Assembly (NCBI RefSeq): GCF_009363715.1
Contig: NZ_CP045404.1
Span: 1,766,001-1,830,000, forward strand
Direction of reading: 5' to 3'
Source: Roseovarius sp. THAF9
Lineage (GTDB): Bacteria > Pseudomonadota > Alphaproteobacteria > Rhodobacterales > Rhodobacteraceae
Length of the DNA stretch: 64,000 bases
The position numbers were made by a program, and so were the translations under genes. Below are positions 1-12,870 of the stretch, piece after piece (the first letter of the stretch is position 1; each line of letters starts with the position of its first letter). The notes under the pieces were generated by a model. That model saw only the letters and a program-made list of their open reading frames with translations, did not search any database and had not been told where the DNA came from.

Positions 1-1062
1 TTCGCCGGTGTTGGCGGCGATCAGATGCAGGCCGAGGGGTTTACGTCGCTCTTTCCCATGGAAGAGCTGAGCGTCATGGGGCTGGTCGAGATCCTGCCCA
101 AGTATTTCCACCTCAAGCGCCGCATCCGTGAAACCGCCCAAGCCGCGATCGACTATGGCCCGGACGTGGTGATCAGCATCGACAGCCCCGATTTCTGCTT
201 GCGCGTGGCGAAGATCATCAAGGACCGCAGTGATCTGCGCACCGTGCATTACGTCGCCCCCTCGGTCTGGGCCTGGCGGCCCAAGCGGGCCGACAAGATG
301 GCAAAGGTGATAGACCAAGTTCTGGCGCTGCTGCCCTTCGAGCCGCCCTACCTGGAGGCCGCGGGCGTGGACTGTGATTTCGTCGGGCACCCGGTGGTGA
401 ATGATGCACCCGCCTCAGACGACGAAATCGCCGCCTTCCGCGCCGATCACGGCCTGGGCGACGCGCCGGTGCTGCTGGTGCTGCCCGGGTCGCGCGGCAG
501 CGAGGTGGCGCGCCTCGGCCCGATTTTCGGCGAGGCGATCCGGCAGGTTTGCGCGGCAAAGCCCGAGTTGCGACTGGTGATCCCGACCGTGGCGGCCCGC
601 GCCGAACAGGTCAGGGCGCTTGTGGCCGACTGGCCCGGCGACCCGGTTGTGGTCGGCCCGACGGGGCAGGGGCAGGCCGACAAGCGGCGCAAAGCTGCGA
701 CCTTTGGCTGTGCTCAGGGTGCATTGGCAGCGTCGGGCACGGTTTCGCTGGAACTGGCCGCCGCCGACACGCCCATGGTCATCGCTTATGACGCCGCGTG
801 GCTGACGCGCGAGATAATCCGAAGGATGCTGATCATCGACACGCTGACGCTGGTCAACCTGGTGTCGGAAACCCGCGCGATCCCCGAGTTCAACGGCGAG
901 CGATGTCGCGCGGATCTCATCGCGCCCGGGGTTCTGGACATGCTCGACAATCCCGGCCCACAGCGCGACGCGATGGGCCTAACGATGGAGCGGCTGGGCC
1001 GTGGTGGCGAGGATCCCGGCCTGCGTGCCGCCCGCGCGATAATGGACCGGATGCCGGGCTAA
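1..1062 (+). CDS. lpxB: Lipid-A-disaccharide synthase, 5' end outside the window
   Basis: Glycosyltransferase (GT19) that joins UDP-2,3-diacylglucosamine and lipid X into the lipid A disaccharide at the inner face of the cytoplasmic membrane. The frame is open from base 1 (FAGVGGDQMQAEGF) and continues through the family signatures SLFPMEELSVMGLVE, SIDSPDFCLRVAK, VHYVAPSVWAWRP and LPGSRGSEV. Compared with LpxB proteins of about 380 residues, roughly 37 N-terminal residues lie upstream of the window; the Met at 25 is internal. The C-terminus is complete. Lipid A genes usually upstream of lpxB cannot be seen; lpxD lies separately near 38 kb. Confidence 0.95.
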   Translation, partial: FAGVGGDQMQAEGFTSLFPMEELSVMGLVEILPKYFHLKRRIRETAQAAIDYGPDVVISIDSPDFCLRVAKIIKDRSDLRTVHYVAPSVWAWRPKRADKMAKVIDQVLALLPFEPPYLEAAGVDCDFVGHPVVNDAPASDDEIAAFRADHGLGDAPVLLVLPGSRGSEVARLGPIFGEAIRQVCAAKPELRLVIPTVAARAEQVRALVADWPGDPVVVGPTGQGQADKRRKAATFGCAQGALAASGTVSLELAAADTPMVIAYDAAWLTREIIRRMLIIDTLTLVNLVSETRAIPEFNGERCRADLIAPGVLDMLDNPGPQRDAMGLTMERLGRGGEDPGLRAARAIMDRMPG

Positions 1063-1117
1063 GTGGCTGCGCGCCCACGTCAATCGTCCATTAACGGGAA
1101 TCGCGCAGGCTTGGGGC

Positions 1118-1630
1118 ATGGTACAGCTACTTCCTCTCCGCCGCCGTGGCGAAACGAGCTTCGTGACCCTGACGCTGGCCGAGCGCGATGCGACGACTCT
1201 GGTGGACGAAATCGACCACCTGCAAGCGACGGTGCGCATGGTGCGCGACCTCTGGCCGTTCGAGCTGGACGCCTGGGTCGTCCTGCCCGACCACCTGCAC
1301 GCGGTCCTGATCTTGCCGCATCGTGACGACGACCTTGCCATCCGGCTCTCCACGATCAAGGCGCGTTTCGCCGCGCGGGCCTCTAAACGGGCAATGACTC
1401 CCAGCCAGATCGCGGCGGGCGGCGCGCATCTGTGGTGTGTGCAGGACAAGATCGAGCAGATCCGCACCCGTCACGACATGGAGACTTTCCGACGCCATTG
1501 CTGGACCGATCCGGTGCGCCACGGCTTTGTCAGCGACCCGCATGACTGGCCCTATTCGTCCTATCACCGCAACAGCCGGACCGATCCGCGGCAGACTGAA
1601 CCGCTCGCGACCATACGCGCCTCGGCCTAA
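1118..1630 (+). CDS. REP-associated tyrosine transposase-like protein (RAYT), Y1/HUH fold, probably inactive
   Basis: A 170-residue protein of the TnpA_REP/Y1 group. The metal-binding HxH is present in VVLPDHLHAVLILP, and the family's end motif is visible as DPVRHGFVSDPHDWPYSSYHR. In relatives the segment before this reads roughly YIxxNPVKHG; here it reads HCWTDPVRHG, so the Tyr position is His and the Asn is Asp. No IS ends are visible. It lies 55 bases after lpxB and converges on mnmA with a 9-base gap. Such proteins are typically single-copy and domesticated, linked to REP hairpins. Family assignment is good; loss of catalysis is inferred from alignment by eye. Confidence 0.75.
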   Translation: MVQLLPLRRRGETSFVTLTLAERDATTLVDEIDHLQATVRMVRDLWPFELDAWVVLPDHLHAVLILPHRDDDLAIRLSTIKARFAARASKRAMTPSQIAAGGAHLWCVQDKIEQIRTRHDMETFRRHCWTDPVRHGFVSDPHDWPYSSYHRNSRTDPRQTEPLATIRASA

Positions 1631-1639
1631 GCCGCGCGA

Positions 1640-2776
1640 TCAGCCTTTCCAGATCCAGCCACCGCCAAGGATGCGGCCGCCCTCGGTCTCGTAGAACACG
1701 CAGGCCTGCCCGGGTGACACACCTTCCTCGGCCACCATCAACTCGACCTCCGCCGTGTCCGGCCCGGTGGGGCGGATGATCGCCTCTCGCGGCGGGCGGG
1801 TGGAGCGGACCTTGACCGATACGTGCCACGCGGGACGGCTCTGGAAATCCTCGTCGCCCAGCCAGTTGATCTCGCGCACCGGCACGGTGCGGGTCGCCAA
1901 CATCTCTTTGGGTCCGACGATTACGCGCTGCGTATCGACGTCAAGTTTCACCACGTAAAGCGGCTCTTCCAGGCCGCCGATGCCAAGGCCCCGGCGCTGG
2001 CCGATCGTGTAGTGGATCACGCCGTCATGCCGCCCCAGCACGCGGCCATCGGCATGGACGATCTCGCCCGGCTCGGCGGCCCCCGGACGCAGCTTTTCGA
2101 TCACCGATGCATAGTTGCCATTCGGCACAAAGCAGATGTCCTGGCTGTCGGGCTTGTCCGCCACGGGAAGTCCATAGCGCGCGGCCAGTTTCCGCGTCGC
2201 GTCCTTGGACGGCAGATGCCCCAGCGGAAAACGCAGGAAATCCAGCTGTTCCGGCGTGGTCGAGAACAGGAAATAGCTCTGGTCGCGGGCAGCATCCGCC
2301 GCGCAATGCAGTTCCGGACCGCGGTCGCCCAGCTTGCGCTGGATGTAATGCCCTGTCGCCATGCAATCGGCATCAAGGTCCTTGGCCGTCTCCAAAAGGT
2401 CCTTGAACTTCACCCGCTCGTTGCAACGGATGCAGGGCACCGGAGTCGCCCCCGCAAGATAGCTGTCGGCGAACTCGTCGATCACCGCGTCCTTGAAGAT
2501 GTTCTCGTAATCCAGCACGTAATGCGGAAAGCCCATCTCCTCGGCCACGCGCCGTGCGTCGTGGATGTCGACCCCGGCACAGCAGGCGCCTTTCTTGGCC
2601 AGCGCCGCGCCATGGTCGTAAAGCTGCAGCGTCACCCCCACCACATCGTAGCCTTCCTCGGCCAGTTGCGCCGCCACGACGGAGCTGTCAACGCCGCCGG
2701 ACATGGCAACGACGACCCGCGTGTCGGCGGGGGCTTTGGGAAATCCAAGCGAGTTCAGTTCAGGATCGAGCGGCAT
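1640..2776 (-). CDS. mnmA: tRNA-specific 2-thiouridylase MnmA
   Basis: ATP-dependent thiolation of U34 in the tRNAs for Lys, Glu and Gln. The 378-residue protein has the PP-loop ([14 protein letters not shown]) near residue 30, the catalytic cysteine region [14 protein letters not shown], and the second cysteine in [11 protein letters not shown]. Length matches the family (about 370). An upstream in-frame Met at 2863 exists, but the Met at 2776 is preceded by GGAG at good distance and begins the conserved part, so it was chosen. Convergent with the RAYT gene. Confidence 0.95.
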   Translation of the reverse strand: MPLDPELNSLGFPKAPADTRVVVAMSGGVDSSVVAAQLAEEGYDVVGVTLQLYDHGAALAKKGACCAGVDIHDARRVAEEMGFPHYVLDYENIFKDAVIDEFADSYLAGATPVPCIRCNERVKFKDLLETAKDLDADCMATGHYIQRKLGDRGPELHCAADAARDQSYFLFSTTPEQLDFLRFPLGHLPSKDATRKLAARYGLPVADKPDSQDICFVPNGNYASVIEKLRPGAAEPGEIVHADGRVLGRHDGVIHYTIGQRRGLGIGGLEEPLYVVKLDVDTQRVIVGPKEMLATRTVPVREINWLGDEDFQSRPAWHVSVKVRSTRPPREAIIRPTGPDTAEVELMVAEEGVSPGQACVFYETEGGRILGGGWIWKG

Positions 2777-2996
2777 GACATGGCTCCGGTTTGGCCGGAA
2801 TATAAGGGCGATCTGGCGCGTGTGAAGAGGGCGCGGTGTGGCCTGTCGCGGCGCCAGTGTCAACCCGCGCGCGCCCCGTGGGCCATGCAGGACGCGCTTT
2901 TAGAAAAATCCGATGCATTCGGCCCGCGCTGTTTCACCCAGCATTAAGGACAATTCCCGAATGTAAAGCCGGTGAAATCGTAAGGGGTGAACCAGG

Positions 2997-3260
2997 ATGT
3001 ATCTTAAGAAAGTCGAAGGCCCCCGCGCCGTGACGCTGCCCGATGGCACGGTCATGACGCGCGCGGACCTGCCGCCACCGGACACGCAGCGATGGGTGGC
3101 GTCGCGTAAACTTCAGGTTGTGAGGGCCGTGGCCCACAGCCTGATCACTCAGGCCGAGGCGCAGGACATGTACCAGATCAGCGCCGAGGAATTCAACGAG
3201 TGGCTGGACGCCGTTTCCAGGCATGGGGAACGCGGATTGAAGGTGACGGTCGCAAAATGA
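2997..3260 (+). CDS. sciP: SciP-like CtrA inhibitor (DUF1153)
   Basis: An 87-residue DUF1153 protein (MYLKKVEGPRAVTLPDGTVM ... RWVASRKLQVVRAVAHSLIT ... YQISAEEFNEWL) with a helix-turn-helix. In Caulobacter, SciP binds CtrA and blocks activation of CtrA-dependent promoters in G1. The start is preceded by a GGGGTGA purine stretch. The gene lies 107 bases upstream of ctrA in the same direction, the arrangement expected in Rhodobacterales, which supports the assignment. Whether it restrains CtrA here is inferred from the family. Confidence 0.88.
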   Translation: MYLKKVEGPRAVTLPDGTVMTRADLPPPDTQRWVASRKLQVVRAVAHSLITQAEAQDMYQISAEEFNEWLDAVSRHGERGLKVTVAK

Positions 3261-3301
3261 GTCGACAACCTAAAGTAGTGCGCGCTATTTGTTCTTTTAG
3301 A

Positions 3302-3317
3302 GTAACCACCGGTTAAC
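3302..3317 (+). promoter_or_regulatory. Near-consensus CtrA box upstream of ctrA
   Basis: GTAA, seven bases, TTAAC. The CtrA consensus is TTAA-N7-TTAAC, so there is one mismatch in the first half-site. It ends 50 bases before the ctrA start, which fits autoregulation. Binding is inferred. Confidence 0.6.
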
Positions 3318-3367
3318 CAATTTCCCGGAATATCAGGGCGGACAAGGATACAAGCGGAGATTAACGC

Positions 3368-4090
3368 ATGCGCGTTCTATTGATCGAAGACGATCCCAAT
3401 ACTTCGAAAAGCATCGAATTGATGCTGACCCATGCCAATCTGAACGTGTACACCACGGACCTTGGCGAGGAGGGGATCGACCTGGCCAAGCTTTACGATT
3501 ACGACCTGATCCTGCTTGATCTGGGTCTGCCAGACATGAACGGACACGAGGTCCTGCGGCAACTCAGGCTTGCACGGATCGAAACGCCGATCCTGATCCT
3601 GTCAGGGGCGGATGACACCGAGAACAAGATCAAGGGATTTGGTTTCGGTGCCGACGACTACCTGACCAAACCCTTCCACCGCGAGGAACTGGTGGCGCGG
3701 ATCCATGCGATCATCCGTCGGTCCAAGGGGCATTCGCAGTCGATGATCCGCACCGGCAAGGTGAACGTCAATCTTGACGCCAAGACGGTGGATGTGGGCG
3801 GAAAGACGGTGCACCTGACGGGCAAGGAATACCAGATGCTCGAACTTCTCAGCCTGCGCAAGGGCACGACCCTGACGAAAGAGATGTTCCTGAACCATCT
3901 TTACGGCGGCATGGATGAGCCGGAGCTCAAGATCATCGACGTCTTCATCTGCAAGCTGCGCAAGAAGCTGGCGGAGGCGACGGGGGGCGACAACTACATC
4001 GAAACGGTTTGGGGCCGCGGCTATGTTCTGCGCGACCCGGATCCGACAGAGGGAAAAGGTGACGGCCCGCGGCTCGCCGTGGGCGCCTGA
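3368..4090 (+). CDS. ctrA: Cell-cycle response regulator CtrA
   Basis: OmpR/PhoB-type regulator of 240 residues. The receiver domain is residues 1-120, with acidic pocket EDD at 7-9, phospho-acceptor Asp51 ([13 protein letters not shown]) and switch Lys in DDYLTKPF. The C-terminal winged helix (about 125-225) includes [14 protein letters not shown] and [11 protein letters not shown]. CtrA is the alphaproteobacterial master regulator of motility, division and, in Rhodobacterales, gene transfer agents and motility. The upstream DUF1153 gene and CtrA box fit this role. The start is ATG at 3368, about 50 bases after the box. Confidence 0.96.
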   Translation: MRVLLIEDDPNTSKSIELMLTHANLNVYTTDLGEEGIDLAKLYDYDLILLDLGLPDMNGHEVLRQLRLARIETPILILSGADDTENKIKGFGFGADDYLTKPFHREELVARIHAIIRRSKGHSQSMIRTGKVNVNLDAKTVDVGGKTVHLTGKEYQMLELLSLRKGTTLTKEMFLNHLYGGMDEPELKIIDVFICKLRKKLAEATGGDNYIETVWGRGYVLRDPDPTEGKGDGPRLAVGA

Positions 4091-8630
<4,540 letters not shown>

Positions 8631-8644
8631 GGCCGTCGCGCCAT

Positions 8645-8995
8645 TCAGAAGAAATCGAAATGGTCGGCCGTGGTGAAATCCGAGACCGGCTCAGGCTCTG
8701 GCGCCATGTCAATGCCGTCGCCTGACCCGCCTGTCTGATAGCTGCTTATCAGGATATCTGACAATTCGTACGCGGTTTCATCTGTGGGCTCTGCAGCCTT
8801 GAAATCATGGAAGTCGAAATCTTCGCCGCCTGCGCTTGAGAGCCGAACAGATTGAACCGCCGGCAGGATAAGGGAGGCAGTGGGGTCCTCGTCCTGCTGG
8901 ATTGCAAGCGTCTCTGGCGTATCGTCCTGTTGCGGTTGAGTGGGGGCACCAAAGGACAGGATATCAGTCCATTTCTTGTGATCTGTGTCCATCAT
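8645..8995 (-). CDS. Small acidic hypothetical protein
   Basis: 116 residues, strongly acidic, no signal peptide, membrane segment or recognised domain; it ends in DHFDFF. An ATG at 8995 is preceded by AGAAGGA at suitable distance and is preferred over the GTG start at 9025. Convergent with recG (14-base gap). I do not recognise the family; it may be a lineage-restricted Rhodobacterales protein. Confidence 0.55.
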   Translation of the reverse strand: MMDTDHKKWTDILSFGAPTQPQQDDTPETLAIQQDEDPTASLILPAVQSVRLSSAGGEDFDFHDFKAAEPTDETAYELSDILISSYQTGGSGDGIDMAPEPEPVSDFTTADHFDFF

Positions 8996-9213
8996 TTTGA
9001 GAATTCCTTCTGCATTTCGTTTCACAAAAGGAAGTCGGAGGCGGAGGTCGAGAAGTTCAAAAGAAAAGCGTGTTAAAAAAATCGATCAATTTAAAGGCGT
9101 TAACCAAAGTGCACCGCAAAAGTTCACAAATGTTCTCATAAAGTTCTTTACAAAAGGTTTCCAAAATGAGAACAAAGAGGCAACAGAAGTTAACGGCAAC
9201 AAGGACACTTCCG

Positions 9214-9336
9214 ATGCTGACCCAGATCAAGACCGCCGCAAGACGCTCTGCCGACACTCTGCTCGGTGATTTCATCGGTGGTGCGGCGCTGGTCGTCACG
9301 CTGGTCGGAGGGCTCTACCTGCCGGGACTGATGTAA
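9214..9336 (+). CDS. 40-residue single-span membrane peptide
   Basis: ATG to TAA encodes 40 residues beginning MLTQIKTAARRSADTLL, then a hydrophobic segment (GGAALVVTLVGGLYLPGLM). AAGGA lies eight bases before the ATG. The charged N-terminus followed by one membrane span ending LPGL resembles small, lineage-restricted Rhodobacterales peptides as I remember them. The gene is divergent from the acidic protein at 8645-8995, with a low-GC promoter region between. A rho-independent hairpin follows at 9479. Function unknown. Confidence 0.55.
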   Translation: MLTQIKTAARRSADTLLGDFIGGAALVVTLVGGLYLPGLM

Positions 9337-9478
9337 CCGTTTCTGCCTGCGTATATCCCTCGCGCGTCGCGCTTGCGTCTCCTGTCCCCTTGACGCGGCC
9401 TGATACTGTCCCCTTTGTCCCGGGTTGTTGCCTCTTCCCCGGACACGACGCGCAAAAGCGGATCACGCATTCCTTCCG

Positions 9479-9511
9479 CCGCCGCTGTTCCAGCGTGCGG
9501 CGGTTTTTTTT
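9479..9511 (+). terminator. Rho-independent terminator
   Basis: Stem CCGCCGC / GCGGCGG with an 11-base loop, followed by eight T residues. It would end transcription from the small membrane peptide gene, leaving a 3' region of about 140 bases. Confidence 0.8.
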
Positions 9512-9522
9512 GCGCATCGCGC

Positions 9523-9550
9523 CCAAGATTCTTCGTACGAAGAATCTTGG
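9523..9550. repeat. 28-bp perfect palindrome with TTCGTACGAA core
   Basis: Positions 9523-9550 read identically on both strands (outer CCAAGATT, centre CTTCGTACGAAG). A GCGCC/GGCGC extension with a two-base bulge surrounds it. It lies between the preceding terminator and the CDF gene. A related TTCG-core hairpin ends the same gene at 10479. Confidence 0.7.
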
Positions 9551-9609
9551 GGGCGCTCGATTGCAGCCGCGGGCGCCCCGTGACAGGCTGAGCGCGCCAG
9601 GACAGGACC

Positions 9610-10476
9610 ATGCACGACCATTCGCACGGCCACAGCCACGTTCCGAAGAAGGAACGCACCATCGCCATCGCCGCCGCCCTGACGGGCGGCTTCATGCTGG
9701 CCGAACTTGTGGGCGGGATCCTGTCGGGATCGCTGGCACTACTGGCCGATGCAGGGCATATGCTGACCGATTTCGCGTCATTGATGTTGGCCTGGTTCGC
9801 GTTCCGCATCGCGCGGCGGCCGGCCGACTGGAAGCGGACCTATGGCTACGACCGGTTCTCGGTCCTTGCGGCCTTCGTCAACGGGCTGACACTCTTTGCC
9901 ATCGCGCTCTGGATCGTGATCGAGGCGGTACGGCGTTTGGCGCAACCGGTCGAGGTGTTGGGCGGGCTGATGCTCTGGGTGGCGCTGGTCGGGCTGGTGG
10001 TGAACATCGCGTCCTTCTGGGTGCTGACGCGCGAGGACAGCGACAACCTGAACATACGCGCGGCCGCGCTGCATGTGGCGGGGGATCTGCTGGGCTCGGT
10101 TGCAGCGATTGTCGCCTCGCTGGTGATCCTCTGGACCGGCTGGATGCCGATCGACCCTATCCTGTCAGTGCTGGTGGCGGTGATCATCCTGCGCTCGGCG
10201 CTGAAAGTGGTCCGCGAAAGCGGGCATATCCTGTTGGAAGGCGCGCCCGGCGGGTTTGACCGGCGCGAGGTGGCCGAGGCTTTGACCCGGGATGTGCCGG
10301 GTGTGGCCGAGGTCAGCCACGTGCACGCCTGGCAGGTGACGCAGGAGCGCCCGATGGTGACACTGAACCTGTCGGTATGCCAAGGCTTTGACGCCGAAGC
10401 GGTCAAAACGCAGGTCAGAGACATCCTGCGCGACACCTATGGGATGGATCATGCAACGATCGAAGTGGTGCGCTGA
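9610..10476 (+). CDS. Cation diffusion facilitator (CzcD/ZitB-type zinc exporter)
   Basis: Inner-membrane proton/metal antiporter of the CDF family. The N-terminus is His-rich (MHDHSHGHSH). Six membrane spans follow; the transport site is visible as His50/Asp54 (LADAGHMLTD, span 2) and His155/Asp159 (HVAGDLLGS, span 5), an HD-HD set typical of zinc transporters. The cytoplasmic C-terminal domain contains VSHVHAWQV. 288 residues, normal size. It lies alone between palindromic elements and converges on the SufU-like gene. Zinc specificity is inferred from the site residues. Confidence 0.9.
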   Translation: MHDHSHGHSHVPKKERTIAIAAALTGGFMLAELVGGILSGSLALLADAGHMLTDFASLMLAWFAFRIARRPADWKRTYGYDRFSVLAAFVNGLTLFAIALWIVIEAVRRLAQPVEVLGGLMLWVALVGLVVNIASFWVLTREDSDNLNIRAAALHVAGDLLGSVAAIVASLVILWTGWMPIDPILSVLVAVIILRSALKVVRESGHILLEGAPGGFDRREVAEALTRDVPGVAEVSHVHAWQVTQERPMVTLNLSVCQGFDAEAVKTQVRDILRDTYGMDHATIEVVR

Positions 10477-10478
10477 CA

Positions 10479-10500
10479 AGAGCCTTCGAACGAAGGCTCT
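10479..10500. terminator. Bidirectional hairpin between convergent genes
   Basis: AGAGCCTTCG, loop AA, CGAAGGCTCT: ten perfect base pairs exactly between the stop codons of the CDF gene and the SufU-like gene. No long T tract on either strand, but the position suits termination of both. Confidence 0.6.
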
Positions 10501-10946
10501 CAGGCCGTGGCGCGCGCCTCTTCCATCGCCTCGGTGGCGGCCTCCAGCGTCAGCAGGATCGAGGCATGGCGGTTCTTGTAATCCTGCGCGGGGCGCAACA
10601 CTTCCAACCCCTCAAAAGGCGCAGGAGGTGTGGGCCCGTCGGATTTCAGCATCGCTTTCAGCGCATCGCGCGCCGCGACCACCTGATCGTAGGTGCAGCC
10701 GATGATGCCTCCCCCCACGACGCTCGCCGCCGCCTGGCCCAGGGCACAGGCCTTCACCTCTGCGGCATAGTCAGTGATGCGGTCGCCGTCGGTGATCAGA
10801 TCCACAGTCACGGTCGATCCGCAAAGCGGTGCACGGCGCTTGACCGTCACGTCCGGGGCCTCCAGCCGCCCGTGATGCGGGATGTCGGCGGCCAGTTCGA
10901 GGATCCGCGCGGAGTAAAGCTTGATCAGGTCGGTCTCGCCGCTCAT
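10500..10946 (-). CDS. SufU/NifU-like iron-sulfur cluster scaffold-family protein
   Basis: 148 residues. Two of the three scaffold cysteines are visible (APLCGSTVTV and VKACALGQAAASVV). Where SufU proteins carry a third Cys (RIKCA), this protein has NRHAS, so the third ligand is replaced by His. The start at 10946 follows a good ribosome site (GGGAAAG); upstream in-frame Met codons would overlap hisI. It is divergent from hisI. No suf genes are adjacent, so participation in SUF assembly is inferred from fold only. Confidence 0.82.
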   Translation of the reverse strand: MSGETDLIKLYSARILELAADIPHHGRLEAPDVTVKRRAPLCGSTVTVDLITDGDRITDYAAEVKACALGQAAASVVGGGIIGCTYDQVVAARDALKAMLKSDGPTPPAPFEGLEVLRPAQDYKNRHASILLTLEAATEAMEEARATA

Positions 10947-11013
10947 GGCTTTCCCTTTCGTCGTTGACCCCATAGATAAGGGCTGACACCGCCAAGGCAA
11001 AAGGTTTTCTGAC

Positions 11014-11376
11014 ATGGAATTCGATGTTTCCAGCTTGCGTTTCAACGACCAGGGCCTGATCCCGGCCATCGCGCAGGATGCGGCCAGCGCAGAGGTGCTG
11101 ATGATGGCGTGGATGAATGCCGAGGCCGTGGCCCGAACGCTGGAGACGGGCCGCGTCACCTATTGGAGTCGCTCGCGGCAGGCGTTCTGGATCAAGGGTG
11201 AAAGCTCGGGTCATGTGCAGAAACTGGTGGAGTTCCGGGTGGATTGCGACCGCGACTGCCTGCTGGTGTTGGTCGATCAGACCGGACCGGCCTGTCACAC
11301 CAACCGACGCAGCTGCTTTTACACGGGTGTTCAGGAGGGGCTCGAGGTCGAGCTTATGGCACCTGTCGTGCCGTGA
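11014..11376 (+). CDS. hisI: Phosphoribosyl-AMP cyclohydrolase
   Basis: Third step of histidine synthesis, opening the adenine ring of PR-AMP; a zinc enzyme. The 120-residue single-domain form shows WSRSRQAFWIKGESSGHVQ, the metal-binding region DCDRDC, and CHTNRRSCFY. It lacks the HisE domain, as usual in alphaproteobacteria. Not in a his operon here. The stop codon overlaps a copy of the dispersed GAGTATTTTTGG element. Confidence 0.95.
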   Translation: MEFDVSSLRFNDQGLIPAIAQDAASAEVLMMAWMNAEAVARTLETGRVTYWSRSRQAFWIKGESSGHVQKLVEFRVDCDRDCLLVLVDQTGPACHTNRRSCFYTGVQEGLEVELMAPVVP

Positions 11377-11398
11377 GTATTTTTGGAACAGTGAAGAG
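11375..11398 (+). repeat. Diverged copy of the dispersed GGGATATTTTTGG element
   Basis: GAGTATTTTTGGAACAGTG followed by AAGAG, directly at the hisI stop. Compare with copies at 21834 and 57098. Confidence 0.45.
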
Positions 11399-11407
11399 AC
11401 GGGCGCG

Positions 11408-12247
11408 TCACATCCCGACCATGGCGCGGATATCCGCCGGGCTCTTTCCCGCCTCGCGGTAGGTCGCGATGCTGCGGGCGTCGTCGCGCTTTGCCAGGCG
11501 CTTGCCATCCTCGTCGCGGATCAGGCGGTGATGGTGGTAGCGCGGGAGGGCATGGCCCAGAAGGCTGAGCAGGATCACCTGAATCGGTACGAACCCGAAC
11601 AGGTCCTCGCCACGGACCACGTCGGTGATGCTCTGCCGGATATCGTCGAGCGCGGAGGCGAGGAAATAGGCGACGATGTCCTCGCCCTTGCGGCTGAGGA
11701 CCACGTCGCCGATCTCGGCCAGCGCCTGGTCCGGTTCAATCCGATGGGTGCCGGTGTGCAACGGGCCGGTCTCCTCGAAATCTGGATAGAGGCCGCCGAA
11801 GTGATCGAGCGCCCGGTCCAGATGCAGGCGCAGCGCATCGCCGGGCTCGCGGCTTGTCATGCTCCGGTGCTTGCAGGTGCCGGGATAGACCTCGTGGATG
11901 GCGCCCTCCTGCGGGGCGGCGAGCGCGGCCTGAATCTGGCTGCGGGAACAAGAGCAGGGGTAGAGCAGGCCCATCGATTCGAACCGCTCAAGGGCGGGGG
12001 TGTAGCTGCTCAGTTGCTCGGACTGGCGCAAGACGGGCTCGTCCCAGTCGAGACCAAGCCACATAAGGTCGTCCAGGATCTGCGAATCCCATTCCGGTTT
12101 GCTGCGTTGCAGGTCGGTGTCTTCCATCCGCAGCAGAAACGCACCGCCGCGCGCCCGCGCCATGTCATGCCCCAAGAGCGCCGAATAGGCGTGACCCAGG
12201 TGCAGCGGGCCCGTGGGCGATGGAGCGAAACGGGTTCTGAAAGTCAC
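11408..12247 (-). CDS. gluQ: Glutamyl-Q tRNA(Asp) synthetase
   Basis: Truncated GluRS paralogue that attaches glutamate to queuosine in the tRNA-Asp anticodon. 279 residues. The HIGH-like motif is PLHLGHAYSALL, the KMSKS-like loop is KRLAKRDDA, and zinc ligands are visible in YPCSCSRSQ and YPGTCKH. The anticodon-binding domain of GluRS is absent, as in the family. It overlaps the upstream methyltransferase gene by four bases and ends a probable trmFO-methyltransferase-gluQ operon with a tRNA-modification theme. Confidence 0.94.
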   Translation of the reverse strand: MTFRTRFAPSPTGPLHLGHAYSALLGHDMARARGGAFLLRMEDTDLQRSKPEWDSQILDDLMWLGLDWDEPVLRQSEQLSSYTPALERFESMGLLYPCSCSRSQIQAALAAPQEGAIHEVYPGTCKHRSMTSREPGDALRLHLDRALDHFGGLYPDFEETGPLHTGTHRIEPDQALAEIGDVVLSRKGEDIVAYFLASALDDIRQSITDVVRGEDLFGFVPIQVILLSLLGHALPRYHHHRLIRDEDGKRLAKRDDARSIATYREAGKSPADIRAMVGM

Positions 12248-12858
12248 GCTTTTTCAATTATATATACGGTGGAGTTTATGTTCTGGCCGGGCAGGTGGGG
12301 GCCGTACTCGCGAAAGAGGACATTGGCCGCGCCACGATCCAGCCAGCTGTTCAAAGCACCTTCGTATTGCGGGTCGGCCAGCGCGTGGTCGTTCAGGCTG
12401 AAGCCCAGCAAGCCGCCCTTGGGCAGCACGTGCATCACCAGGTCGAGGGTCGAGGCCGGGGCCGCGCCCGTGCCGATGACGCCGATGCAGGTGATGGCCT
12501 CATAGGCGCCCGCCGGAATAGGATCGGGGTCAGACAGGTCGATGGGTGTGAGGGTGCGATAGACGGCCTTGCGCCTTGCGCCGTCCAGCATCTCTTGACT
12601 GGGGTCCATGCCGTCGATCGTGGAGAACCCGGCGAGTTTCAGCGCCAGACCGGACAGCCCCGTGCCACAGCCGTAATCCAGCAGCGGCGCCTCGTGTGAC
12701 TTGGCGAATCGAAACATCGCATCGGCCACGCGGCCCGGCGTGGCATAGCCGTTATCGGCGATTTCGGCGTCATAGCTGGCCGCCCAAGCGTCATAGAGCG
12801 CACGGGTCTCTTCCGGGTCCGCCGCCTCGTAAACCTTATCGAAGAAACTGTCCGACAT
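12244..12858 (-). CDS. Class I SAM-dependent methyltransferase
   Basis: 204 residues. Motif I is LLDYGCGTGLSGLAL, the acidic residue after beta-2 is in IDGMDPSQEML, and the post-motif region GAYEAITCIGVI is present. Substrate unknown. It is translationally coupled to gluQ (ATGA overlap) and starts 12 bases after the trmFO stop, so one transcript probably carries all three. A small-molecule or tRNA substrate are both possible. Confidence 0.85.
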   Translation of the reverse strand: MSDSFFDKVYEAADPEETRALYDAWAASYDAEIADNGYATPGRVADAMFRFAKSHEAPLLDYGCGTGLSGLALKLAGFSTIDGMDPSQEMLDGARRKAVYRTLTPIDLSDPDPIPAGAYEAITCIGVIGTGAAPASTLDLVMHVLPKGGLLGFSLNDHALADPQYEGALNSWLDRGAANVLFREYGPHLPGQNINSTVYIIEKA

Positions 12859-12870
12859 GCACGAAGAAAA

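Noticed and set aside
1823..2947. 374-codon frame opposite mnmA
   Set aside because: Shadow of mnmA; composition and lack of motifs show it is not a gene.
9337..9478. Possible promoter (TTGACG) between the small peptide and its terminator
   Set aside because: No acceptable -10 box at 16-18 bases, and no product would follow before the terminator.
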